A stretch of 13,201 bases of DNA, from contig JBAUID010000204.1 in the NCBI GenBank assembly GCA_049680625.1, positions 1 through 13,201 on the forward strand. Direction: 5' to 3'. Shown here piece after piece: positions 1 through 6,978 of this stretch. This DNA is from JAUIAI01 sp049680625. GTDB taxonomy: Bacteria; Pseudomonadota; Gammaproteobacteria; Burkholderiales; Burkholderiaceae_E. Below the pieces are notes generated by a model. The model had not been told where the DNA came from. It did no database searches and was given only the letters and a program-made list of their open reading frames with translations. The stretch's first letter is position 1. The number at the start of each line of letters is the position of its first letter. The translations under genes were made by a program, and so were the position numbers.

Positions 1-188
1 GCCAGCAGTTTGTGCTGAGTACCGTGCTAGCGGGCATCATGTTCCTGTGCATTGGTATGCTGAAGAGCCTCGTGTTCGACAGGCCCGTTTTTCGATCCGG
101 CATACAAACTCTCGTTACAGGCGGCACGGCAGCTGCGCTCGCCTACGCTACCGGGCACTTGCTGCGCAATGTGTTCGGCGTTGCCTGA
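1..188 (+). CDS. VIT/CCC1-family metal ion transporter, C-terminal fragment
   Basis: The reading frame is open from the left edge (first full codon at 3) to a TGA at 186-188, giving 61 C-terminal residues. Two hydrophobic segments are visible, one around residues 4-22 and one around 35-55, joined by a short charged linker (KSLVFDRPVFRSG). The pattern of a GxxKS motif, then a short loop, then a Gly/Ala-rich helix with AAALAYATGHLL matches the end of the VIT1/CCC1 family, membrane proteins that move Fe2+ or Mn2+. The start and metal-binding region lie outside the window, so substrate cannot be judged. The family call rests on the C-terminal pattern only and another small multi-pass membrane protein is possible. 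Confidence 0.6.
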   Translation, partial: QQFVLSTVLAGIMFLCIGMLKSLVFDRPVFRSGIQTLVTGGTAAALAYATGHLLRNVFGVA

Positions 189-271
189 GTTGATTGCCTT
201 CATTAGCTAAAGCTGGTGACAATCGCCTATCCTATCGAATATTAACTAACGAATTCTGACGACGAATTTCA

Positions 272-430
272 ATGAGTAACAAGCCAGAAACCTCAGGCGA
301 GCGAAACAGCCCGGCTAAAGTATCTAAACGAACACGCCACCCCGTATTTGTGCTCGTCTGGGTAATTGCACCCGTCGCATTGTTGATTGGGTTATTCCTG
401 CTGGGGGCTTGGATCTACAATATGTTCTAA
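272..430 (+). CDS. Small single-span membrane protein, 52 aa
   Basis: ATG at 272 to TAA at 428-430 encodes 52 residues. The first 22 are polar and basic (SNKPETSGER, then KVSKRTRH), followed by a strong hydrophobic segment at about residues 24-49 (VFVLVWVIAPVALLIGLFLLG) ending in WIYNMF at the C terminus. The positive-inside rule predicts a cytoplasmic N terminus and one transmembrane helix. The ribosome binding site is weak (GACGACGA about 8 bases upstream), which lowers confidence. It lies 83 bases after the VIT-like gene on the same strand and tail-to-tail with the regulator gene. No family is recognised and no function can be assigned. Confidence 0.5.
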   Translation: MSNKPETSGERNSPAKVSKRTRHPVFVLVWVIAPVALLIGLFLLGAWIYNMF

Positions 431-481
431 GAGGCATCGAGACGCTGTTTGAGCCCATAAAGTCAGAAATTGTACCGAAAC

Positions 482-1384
482 CTAACCGGTTACTCTGCCT
501 ACCGAATCGATCGAATCGGTAAGCCCGGACCACGGCGTTGCAATAGGCCTACCCGAATCAGGTTTACTAAGGTCTCGATTCGAACTACCAGTCTTTCTAG
601 CCTCCATCTGCGGACACTGAATCGAAGATTGCGCCAACTGATCGTCTTTTGCCCGGCTTTTTCGACCAATTTCAGCCAGAGCGGTGCGGTCTGCGATCGT
701 GATGTCACGCTGATCGACGGTAATGATGCCTTTCTTGCTAAGCAATGTCAGTGTTCGGCTAACCGTTTCGATTTTCATTCCCAAATAGCTGCCTATGTCC
801 TGGCGGCTCATCCGAAGCATAAACTTGTCGACACTACAGCCCTGCAACTGCATCTGATCCCCCAACTTCATCAGAAACCGCGCCAATCTCGCTTCGGCGC
901 ACAAAGCCCCAATCGCAACTAATGCAAGTTGTTCCTGAATCAATTGTTGACTAATGATTCGAAACATCGTTTCGTCAAGCCCGGGAACCAACTTCGCCAG
1001 AGCACTCAGGTCTTCGAACGGAATTTCGATCACATCGGCATCGGTCAGTGCAACAACATCATTGTTATATTGCTGATTACCGATTCCTTCTGTACCAAGC
1101 AAATCGCCCTTCATTGGAAAACCCATTACTTGTTCGTTACCGCAATCATCAGAAAAAACAGTCTTAAAAAACCCGGCATTCACAACATAAAGGACCTCAA
1201 ACTTTTGCCCGGCCCGAATCAGGTGCTTGCCTTCTTTTACTGTGCGATGAGTAAAAACCGGCGAATCCGAACCATCCTCGTCGACCCGCAGCAGCCGGTT
1301 CAATTCGCGCGAACTACTACAAACTTTCTGTCCGTTAGCCACCGAAACGTTCACTGGGTTCGATTTTCTTGATTTTGTAAACAT
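482..1384 (-). CDS. Crp/Fnr-family transcriptional regulator (FixK/DNR-like, lacks Fe-S cysteines)
   Basis: The 300-aa product has a cyclic-nucleotide-binding-like beta-roll (about residues 42-130), a long dimerisation helix (about 135-170) and a winged helix-turn-helix (about 185-232). The HTH reads MSRQDIGSYLG then MKIETVSRTL, so the recognition helix has E206, S209 and R210, the E..SR signature that in FNR reads TTGAT half-sites. FNR ligates [4Fe-4S] with three N-terminal cysteines and Cys122. Here the N terminus has only Cys22, and the Cys122 position is Ile119 in the otherwise conserved IEIPF. A cluster of the FNR kind is therefore unlikely; a FixK or heme/NO (DNR) type is possible. A polar tail of about 60 residues (241-300) exceeds the usual 230-250 aa length. 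The start is supported by AAAGGA seven bases upstream (complement of 1392-1397). Five matching operators lie to the right. Confidence 0.9.
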   Translation of the reverse strand: MFTKSRKSNPVNVSVANGQKVCSSSRELNRLLRVDEDGSDSPVFTHRTVKEGKHLIRAGQKFEVLYVVNAGFFKTVFSDDCGNEQVMGFPMKGDLLGTEGIGNQQYNNDVVALTDADVIEIPFEDLSALAKLVPGLDETMFRIISQQLIQEQLALVAIGALCAEARLARFLMKLGDQMQLQGCSVDKFMLRMSRQDIGSYLGMKIETVSRTLTLLSKKGIITVDQRDITIADRTALAEIGRKSRAKDDQLAQSSIQCPQMEARKTGSSNRDLSKPDSGRPIATPWSGLTDSIDSVGRVTG

Positions 1385-1701
1385 GGTGAATTCCTTTGTC
1401 TGGCAATCGAGAACATGCAGAGAATCGATTTAGATTATTAAACTGAGCATTTATTAAGTATCGATTACCAGCACAAAGCACACCATCAGCATTGGCTGAA
1501 TCTCCCCCTTCAGGATCGCCGATTAAACCTGTCAGACATATCGGATCTTCTATGTAAGAATTGTCCTACCCCAAAAATCCAGGCAGCGAGATATAGCCAT
1601 AATGGTCAAATCGCGGTCTTACGTTATTGATCGCGATCAATCCAACTATGGCTTCGAACCAGCATAGTTTGAATCCCAGTGGTCTTAACGGATAGATTGA
1701 T
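1385..1701. other. Intergenic region between the divergent regulator and host-attachment genes
   Basis: This 317-base gap holds the start signals of two divergent genes. The left part contains the regulator's ribosome binding site (complement of 1392-1397) and an AT-rich stretch near 1428-1465 that could hold its promoter. The right part contains the FNR-type box at 1627-1640 and a candidate -10 element at 1663-1668. No second FNR-type box lies close to the regulator start; the box is about 240 bases away from it. I see no open frame with coding character between 1400 and 1620. Confidence 0.7.
1627..1640 (+). promoter_or_regulatory. FNR/ANR-type operator, perfect palindrome (box 1)
   Basis: TTGAT-CGCG-ATCAA is a perfect match to the FNR/FixK/ANR consensus. 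Its centre is 1633.5. A class II promoter (site at -41.5) predicts a -10 hexamer near 1663-1668, and CATAGT, 4 of 6 matches to TATAAT, sits exactly there. Transcription would begin near 1675, 27 bases before the ATG at 1702. The site most likely activates the host-attachment/ftsH unit; an effect on the divergent regulator gene is possible but distant. Confidence 0.85.
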
Positions 1702-2145
1702 ATGCACGCTACTCGAACCTGGATTCTTATCGCCGATGGCGCTCACGCGCGCTTCTTCGAGCATCGCGAACAGACTCTGCGCGAGATCGAACACCTGAAT
1801 TTGGAGGGTGACCGCCGCCTCACGCGAGAGATAGCGACCGACAGACCCGGCCGTGCCTTCGATTCAATAGGAAAAGGACGCCATGCGATACCTGGAAAAA
1901 CTGATCCTCACCGGGAAAACGAGCACCAGTTTGCTCGGAAGATTGCCGAGGTGCTGCACACACATCTGGATCAGTTTGAGCGCGTTATCCTTGTGGCAGC
2001 ACCCAGCGCCCTCGGCGATTTACGCAAATGCCTTTCAATGTCTATTCAATCCCGGGTTATAGCTGAACTGAATCAGGACTTAACGGGATTGCCACTGAAA
2101 AAGATCCAACACCATTTATCCGAGAAGACAATATTAGCCTTTTAA
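1702..2145 (+). CDS. Host attachment family protein (PF10116-type)
   Basis: The 147-aa product begins with the family signature WILIADGAHARFFE (residues 8-21). It continues with a basic, Gly/His-rich middle (GRAFDSIGKGRHAIPGK, about 50-66), a helical segment typical of the family (FARKIAEVLHTHLDQF, about 76-91) and the strand VILVAAPSALGDLRK (about 94-108). The family name comes from an Agrobacterium plant-attachment study; its biochemical role is unknown, and the fold resembles release-factor eRF1-type domains. There is no signal peptide, so it is probably cytoplasmic. ACGGAT about 10 bases upstream can serve as ribosome binding site. It follows FNR box 1 and precedes the ftsH-like gene by 70 bases, so the two are likely cotranscribed. 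Confidence 0.85.
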   Translation: MHATRTWILIADGAHARFFEHREQTLREIEHLNLEGDRRLTREIATDRPGRAFDSIGKGRHAIPGKTDPHRENEHQFARKIAEVLHTHLDQFERVILVAAPSALGDLRKCLSMSIQSRVIAELNQDLTGLPLKKIQHHLSEKTILAF

Positions 2146-2215
2146 GCCTGTTGGTTCCAACCCACAGGTCTCACCACACCCGTACGCACTGCCCTCATCG
2201 GAGCTAAAGAATGTA

Positions 2216-4081
2216 ATGGCCAAGAGCAAACCACCGTTTTCACCACGCCAATTCAACCTAACGTATTTTGCCATCGCGTTAATGTTGGTATTCACAGCCC
2301 AAGTCTGGTTCGTCAATCGTACCGTAGAACAACTTGCGTACAGCGAGTTTCAACAATTGCTTGAAGATGGTGAGATTAAGGAAGCCACCATTCGAGACAA
2401 TACGATCCACGGTAAATACGTTGCTCAGCGCAATGGCAAAGACTCTTTTGTTACTAACCGGGTAGAACCTGAGTTTGCCAAGCAATTAGAGCAATACAAA
2501 GTCAAGTTTTCAGGCGCAGTCGATGACAACTGGCTGTCCAAATTGCTCTCTTGGGTGCTGCCTGTCTTACTTTTCTTTGGGCTGTGGATGCTGGTCTTTC
2601 GAAAGTTTGCCGAAAAACAAGGCCTCGGTGGCATGATGAACGTCGGCAAGTCAAAAGCAAAAGTCTATGTAGAAAAATCTACCGGCGTTACCTTTGACGA
2701 CGTCGCCGGTGTTGACGAAGCAAAATCAGAACTGACAGAAATAGTTTCTTTTCTTAAAGAACCCGACAAATATGGTCGATTGGGAGCTCGCATTCCGAAG
2801 GGAATCCTGTTGGTTGGACCACCGGGCACTGGCAAAACACTGCTGGCACGGGCCGTAGCAGGTGAAGCCGCTGTGCCGTTCTTTTCCATATCCGGTTCAG
2901 AGTTTGTTGAAATGTTTGTTGGTGTTGGCGCCGCAAGAGTCCGCGATTTGTTTGAGCAGGCACGTAACGTAGCGCCTTGTATCATCTTCATTGATGAGTT
3001 GGATTCACTTGGAAAAGCGCGTTCAGCCAACAGTTTTGGTGGCGGCAGCGATGAAAAAGAACAAACACTGAATCAGCTACTTAATGAACTGGACGGCTTT
3101 GATCCGCGCGAGGGAATTGTGTTGCTCGCCGCAACGAATCGACCGGAAATTCTTGACCCAGCCTTACTACGCGCAGGACGCTTTGATCGGCAGATTGTCG
3201 TCGACCGCCCTGACCGAAATGGACGCGAGGAAATTCTGCGCGTCCACTTGCGCAAAGTGCCCACCAAAGCCAATTTCCCGGTCGAGGAAGTGGCTGGATT
3301 AACGCCCGGGTTCTCTGGGGCAGACCTCGCCAATCTAGTGAACGAGGCGGCCATCATCGCTACCCGTCGCGACGGCCGGGAGGTTGGCATTGATGACATC
3401 ACGCAAGCCGTAGAAAGAATTGTAGCCGGGTCAGAGCGACGGGGACGATTACTCAATCCCGCTGAACGCGAACGTGTTGCCTGGCACGAAATGGGTCATG
3501 CGTTAGCCGCAGCATCGTTACCCGGTACCGACCCAGTGCATAAGGTATCTATTATTCCGCGCTCCATTGGCGCATTGGGATACACCATGACACGTCCGAC
3601 TGAAGACCGTTTTCTGATAACCACCGACGAGCTAAAGAATCGAATGGTCGTCTTAATGGCAGGACGGGCCTCGGAACAATTGAGTCTTGGGTCGATCTCC
3701 ACCGGGGCAAGCGATGATCTGGCGAAAACAACCGACATTGCACGCCAGATGGTGACCACGTTTGGCATGGACGAAGGGCTTGGTCAGGCCGTATTGGAAC
3801 GCCAGGGATCGAGTTATCTTAGCGACAATATGATGGCCGTTCGCCAGAAGGACTTCTCAGAGCAAACTGCGCGGGAGATAGATATTGCGGTACGCGACTT
3901 AATCGATCAAGCATTTGATGAAGCCCATAAACTTCTGATCGGACGGCGCGCTGACTTGGACGCCGGAGTTCAAATGCTGCTCGAGAAGGAAACCATTACT
4001 CCAGACGATTTTCCAGCGCTACGTCAGAAGAAAACCGTTTCACCAGACGATTTTCCAGCGCTACGTCAGAAGAAAACCTAA
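2216..4081 (+). CDS. ftsH: ATP-dependent zinc metalloprotease FtsH (accessory-type paralogue)
   Basis: The 621-aa product is an FtsH membrane protease with all key elements. TM1 is at about 14-34, a periplasmic domain at 35-108 and TM2 at 109-128. The AAA module has Walker A GPPGTGKT (201-208), pore loop FVG (234-236), Walker B with D260/E261 and the second region of homology around 304-325. The M41 protease has HEMGH (424-428) and third zinc ligand D501. FtsH degrades membrane and regulatory proteins with ATP. The sequence after Walker B (ELDSLGKARS) differs from the usual EIDAVGRxR of housekeeping FtsH, and the neighbours are not the usual rlmE/folP, so an extra stress-type copy is likely. 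CGGAG (2199-2203) lies upstream; an ATG at 2211 is followed by a stop and is excluded. The last 14 residues are a duplicated segment. Its stop overlaps that of the convergent gene. Confidence 0.96.
   Translation: MAKSKPPFSPRQFNLTYFAIALMLVFTAQVWFVNRTVEQLAYSEFQQLLEDGEIKEATIRDNTIHGKYVAQRNGKDSFVTNRVEPEFAKQLEQYKVKFSGAVDDNWLSKLLSWVLPVLLFFGLWMLVFRKFAEKQGLGGMMNVGKSKAKVYVEKSTGVTFDDVAGVDEAKSELTEIVSFLKEPDKYGRLGARIPKGILLVGPPGTGKTLLARAVAGEAAVPFFSISGSEFVEMFVGVGAARVRDLFEQARNVAPCIIFIDELDSLGKARSANSFGGGSDEKEQTLNQLLNELDGFDPREGIVLLAATNRPEILDPALLRAGRFDRQIVVDRPDRNGREEILRVHLRKVPTKANFPVEEVAGLTPGFSGADLANLVNEAAIIATRRDGREVGIDDITQAVERIVAGSERRGRLLNPAERERVAWHEMGHALAAASLPGTDPVHKVSIIPRSIGALGYTMTRPTEDRFLITTDELKNRMVVLMAGRASEQLSLGSISTGASDDLAKTTDIARQMVTTFGMDEGLGQAVLERQGSSYLSDNMMAVRQKDFSEQTAREIDIAVRDLIDQAFDEAHKLLIGRRADLDAGVQMLLEKETITPDDFPALRQKKTVSPDDFPALRQKKT
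4001..4078 (+). repeat. Two-copy 42-bp tandem repeat at the 3' end of ftsH
   Basis: A 36-base stretch at 4001-4036 (starting CCAGACGATTTTCC) recurs without change at 4043-4078, a period of 42 bases or 14 codons. The six linking bases differ (ATTACT before copy 1, GTTTCA before copy 2), but the encoded residues stay similar: TITPDDFPALRQKK then TVSPDDFPALRQKK. The identical core suggests a fairly recent in-frame duplication that extended the FtsH C terminus by 14 residues. Confidence 0.95.
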
Positions 4082-5940
4082 TTGACAGAGGATTGCCCAT
4101 TGACTGACCGAAATTCACAACCTGGCGAGCGAATCGCCTCCCATGTCTTGTCATCTAAAACCCCATCCACCGGCCCGGGATTGCAGCCAGAATCTCGCAA
4201 ACGCGCCTCATTCACCTGCACGTTAATTTGCGCCTGGTTAATTGCCATTTGAATATGATCCCATGGCACGGCCGCGCCGTAAGAATCTGATCCGAACATA
4301 GCCACTGCCATTCCAACCACCTGCCCCCGGGAGTCAAGGACTGGCGCACCACTACTGCCGGGGTGAAGCGCACTATCCAATTCCAACAGATCCGGGCCTA
4401 CCCGCCGCACGAAGCCTTTCACACCTTGGGCTACCGACCGTCCATCATCCAGGCGCGCCATCGGGTAGCCGACAACGAGCACTTCATCCAACGGGGCAAT
4501 CGACCCAGGTGACGACAACAAGCTTAATGCCGGGAAATCACCAGCTCCCGTGGCCAGTTGAAACACAACAAGGTCACTGGGTCCTGCCAGTGGCTTATCG
4601 ATCTGAGCGATGCCCAAGGGTGTCGTTACCAATCGACTAGCCGTTTTCGGTTCCGGCCGGTGCAGCACAAGCAAACGGCGTGCCTCTGACTCGTCGCTGA
4701 ACGCCTTATCGGTCAAATAGTTTGCGGGCTGGCTACCGGGTTCAATTACCTGTTGACCAGCGAGCCATACGTAACGAACGACTGACCCCGGAACGAGTTC
4801 GATTAACCCCAACGCATTCAACGCTAGAAACTCGTCATCATAGCGCCAGGGTTCAAATACATGCTGCGGTGCTACCGCAAGCCCATTGGTATCAAGCAAA
4901 AAAGCAGTTCCCGCACTATAGACTTCTTTTTCTTCATCAGATATCCCTAGGCGTGCACTATATCGAGTCCACACAAACAAGACCGCCTTGGTGGAATCAG
5001 CCAGTATTTTCTTAAAGCGCTTGCCCTGCACTTCCAATGTGTCTAATCGCTGGGCGTTACGCACGAACACTTCTTGTTCTATCTTTCTAAAACGATCGAA
5101 TGCGGTGACCGCCTTATCGGAGACTTCCTGACGCAGTGATTCAACCCTTCGAGCAGCTTCAGCGGCGATAGCTTCACGGGCTTGATAGTCTAGCTCTGCC
5201 GTTTGCGAAAGTGCCAATTGCGATTCAGTGGTGATTGCCTTTAATCCTGCCGAAAACTCCGCGCGTAATCGAGCCTGTGACTGATCTTGCGTCGCTCTAA
5301 TCTCACTAAAGGCTCTGTCAATCGCCAACTCTCGCGATTCGAAACGCGCCATCGTCTGTGCTAGCTGCGCATCTATCCGCTGAGCATCTTGCTCGGCGTC
5401 AGCAAGCCGGGTTTCAGCCTGGGTCAGGCGTTTCTCTGTCGTGCCGAGCAACTGATAAACATAAGCGCCGTACAGTGCGAAACCCACAGCAACAGACAGC
5501 CCAAGAATCAGCCAAACGCGAAGTCGTCTGACCCAGAACGGCGGCTCATCAACCAGAAGATCGAAGCTCTCGTCAGTGGCTCTATCATGAATCTGAACAC
5601 GGGTTCCAGGTTTGAGTTCTTGTGTCACTCCCTCGAACCGGCGGCCGTCAATCAATAGCTCAACGTGCTCCTCCACCTCCCCCAGGGGCCTCGGCGTGGA
5701 TAACCGGGCCGGCCCCAGTACCGGCGAAAACTCGAATAAGGTGTCCGGGCCGTGGTCGCCTGTCAAGTGAAGTTCGCAATCCTTTCCGTAACCGACTCTG
5801 AACGGCAAATAACCCCGATACTCATGGAACTTACCATTCCGTCCGCTCGAGAAGCGAACACGTATGGGTCGTCGCAAATGGCGCGGCAAGATCAGGCGAT
5901 TTGAGGAATTCTGGACATCGACTGTCTCATTTTTTGTCAT
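4078..5940 (-). CDS. Membrane-anchored trypsin-like serine protease with FHA-like N terminus and coiled coil
   Basis: The 620-aa product has an N-terminal beta-rich domain at about 24-130 whose RVGYGKDCELHL (48-59) resembles an FHA domain. A single TM helix follows at about 142-165, then a long Ala/Gln/Glu/Arg-rich coiled coil (166-310), a trypsin/DegP-like domain (about 318-575) and a short C-terminal segment like a peptidoglycan-binding motif (GCNPGPVDGVLDDKTWEAI, 585-603). Likely catalytic residues are H360 (APQHV), D456 (SDLVVF) and S530 (HPGSSGAPV). Topology would put the FHA-like part in the cytoplasm and the protease in the periplasm. It converges on ftsH with a 4-base overlap of the two ends (TAG at 4078-4080, TAA at 4079-4081). 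The start lacks a clear ribosome binding site. FNR box 2 lies 70 bases upstream between it and mlaC. The protease call is firm; the FHA and peptidoglycan-binding calls are tentative. Confidence 0.85.
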   Translation of the reverse strand: MTKNETVDVQNSSNRLILPRHLRRPIRVRFSSGRNGKFHEYRGYLPFRVGYGKDCELHLTGDHGPDTLFEFSPVLGPARLSTPRPLGEVEEHVELLIDGRRFEGVTQELKPGTRVQIHDRATDESFDLLVDEPPFWVRRLRVWLILGLSVAVGFALYGAYVYQLLGTTEKRLTQAETRLADAEQDAQRIDAQLAQTMARFESRELAIDRAFSEIRATQDQSQARLRAEFSAGLKAITTESQLALSQTAELDYQAREAIAAEAARRVESLRQEVSDKAVTAFDRFRKIEQEVFVRNAQRLDTLEVQGKRFKKILADSTKAVLFVWTRYSARLGISDEEKEVYSAGTAFLLDTNGLAVAPQHVFEPWRYDDEFLALNALGLIELVPGSVVRYVWLAGQQVIEPGSQPANYLTDKAFSDESEARRLLVLHRPEPKTASRLVTTPLGIAQIDKPLAGPSDLVVFQLATGAGDFPALSLLSSPGSIAPLDEVLVVGYPMARLDDGRSVAQGVKGFVRRVGPDLLELDSALHPGSSGAPVLDSRGQVVGMAVAMFGSDSYGAAVPWDHIQMAINQAQINVQVNEARLRDSGCNPGPVDGVLDDKTWEAIRSPGCEFRSVNGQSSVN

Positions 5941-6009
5941 AAAAAAGCCATTTGAAGTTCTGAATGCACCATACCGATTGCACCGTACTGTTAGTTGCTT
6001 TCTTCAGTT

Positions 6010-6023
6010 TTGATCAGGATCAA
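6010..6023 (+). promoter_or_regulatory. FNR/ANR-type operator, perfect palindrome (box 2)
   Basis: TTGAT-CAGG-ATCAA is a perfect consensus match in the divergent gap between the protease gene (start 5940) and the mlaC-like gene (start 6072). For rightward transcription a class II promoter predicts a -10 near 6046-6051; CATACT at 6045-6050 (4 of 6) fits, with a start near 6057. For leftward transcription the expected -10 holds only a poor hexamer (complement of 5982-5987, 3 of 6). Rightward control is better supported. Confidence 0.85.
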
Positions 6024-6071
6024 CAACTTATTCGGACAGCCTTCCATACTGTTTTCTCACAGGACGGGGTC

Positions 6072-6704
6072 ATGGCGTTGATGACGGCAATCACGAACCA
6101 GGTTAGAAGGTACTCAGTGGTCGCCGCAGCGGTTTTGCTACTGGGTTATTACCCAGCTATGGCTCTGAAAATCGCCCAGCAACCCGAGGAGCTGATTAAC
6201 CGACTGACCGAGCAGGTATTTGACCAGATCAGGTCCGATCCAGAAATTCAGTCTGGAGATCAAGTCCGGGTATCAGCACTGGTTGATCGCGTCATCATGC
6301 CTCACGTCGATTTTACCAAAACTACCGCGCTGGCTGTTGGGCCAGATTGGCGCCAGGCCAGCCCTACACAACGCGAAATACTGGCCCATGAATTTCGTGC
6401 GTTACTGGTACGCACGTATGCCGGTGCGTTGAGTGAAGTGCGCGACGAACAAGTCCACATTAAGCCGATGCGTGCGGCGCCAGGTGCTACCGACGTCATT
6501 GTTCGCACAGAAATTATTGGTCGCGGTGAACCGATTGAACTCAGTTACCGACTGACACGCAGCGGCGACAGCTGGCGTATCTACGATATGAATGTGCTCG
6601 GATTCTGGCTTGTTCAGGTTTATCGGAGCCAATTTTCGAGCGTCATACGGGAGAGTGGCATTGATGGCTTGATTGACACTCTTTACCGGAAGAACAAAAA
6701 GTAA
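6072..6704 (+). CDS. MlaC/Ttg2D-family periplasmic phospholipid-binding protein
   Basis: The 210-aa product has an N-terminal signal peptide (basic QVRRYS, then the hydrophobic VVAAAVLLLGYYPAMA, cleavage near residue 31). A full MlaC-type domain follows (about 36-205), with landmarks VDRVIMPHVDF, PTQREILAHEFRALLVRTYAG, SGDSWRIYDMNVLGFWLVQVYRSQF split over residues 71-188, and the closing IDGLIDTL. MlaC shuttles phospholipids between the outer and inner membranes. Here no MlaA, MlaB, MlaD, MlaE or MlaF gene is adjacent, so its partners must be encoded elsewhere or its role differs. The frame is open from 5964, but I place the start at 6072: it follows AGGA (6061-6064), directly gives the signal peptide, and lies downstream of the operator at 6010-6023. 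ATG at 6081 is an alternative. Confidence 0.9.
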   Translation: MALMTAITNQVRRYSVVAAAVLLLGYYPAMALKIAQQPEELINRLTEQVFDQIRSDPEIQSGDQVRVSALVDRVIMPHVDFTKTTALAVGPDWRQASPTQREILAHEFRALLVRTYAGALSEVRDEQVHIKPMRAAPGATDVIVRTEIIGRGEPIELSYRLTRSGDSWRIYDMNVLGFWLVQVYRSQFSSVIRESGIDGLIDTLYRKNKK

Positions 6705-6876
6705 AACACGGCTGACTACCGACAAATCGCTCTAGGGAAACTCCGTTGAATCGACTATCTGGCCAATCTGCAATAGTTTTTCATTTGCCCTGATGTCGTT
6801 GTATTCGACACATCGCTAGTCAGCAATTTTACCCCGAAGAGTTGATTAAAATTTCTCACCCTAAGGCGGCCGGCAA

Positions 6877-6890
6877 TTGATGCAGATCAA
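6877..6890 (+). promoter_or_regulatory. FNR/ANR-type operator, perfect palindrome (box 3)
   Basis: TTGAT-GCAG-ATCAA is a perfect consensus match in the 274-base gap between the mlaC-like gene and the lipoprotein gene, 88 bases before the ATG at 6979. No good -10 hexamer is found at class II spacing (6913-6918 reads TAGCCT, 3 of 6). TGTAAA at 6941-6946 would place the site near -70, compatible with a class I arrangement. The promoter type is therefore open. Confidence 0.8.
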
Positions 6891-6978
6891 TCGCTTTGGC
6901 GCCGGCAAGCAATAGCCTTAGAAGCGTACAGCCCACGCACTGTAAATTGACAGCGCTGCTTGCGCACGGGATTCTTCT

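Noticed and set aside
470..1372. Two plus-strand open frames (470-922 and 929-1372) opposite the regulator
   Set aside because: Their products have no family character and mirror the codon structure of the clear Crp/Fnr gene on the minus strand.
1702..4081. Stress-tolerance genomic island of the TLST kind, suggested by an extra FtsH and a nearby trypsin-like protease
   Set aside because: No small heat-shock protein, ClpG-type disaggregase, thioredoxin, HdeD or integrase is visible, so the resemblance is too thin to claim.
5964..6071. Upstream extension of the mlaC-like frame
   Set aside because: The extension contains the FNR box and candidate -10 element, has no ribosome binding site and would bury the signal peptide. 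The ATG at 6072 is better.
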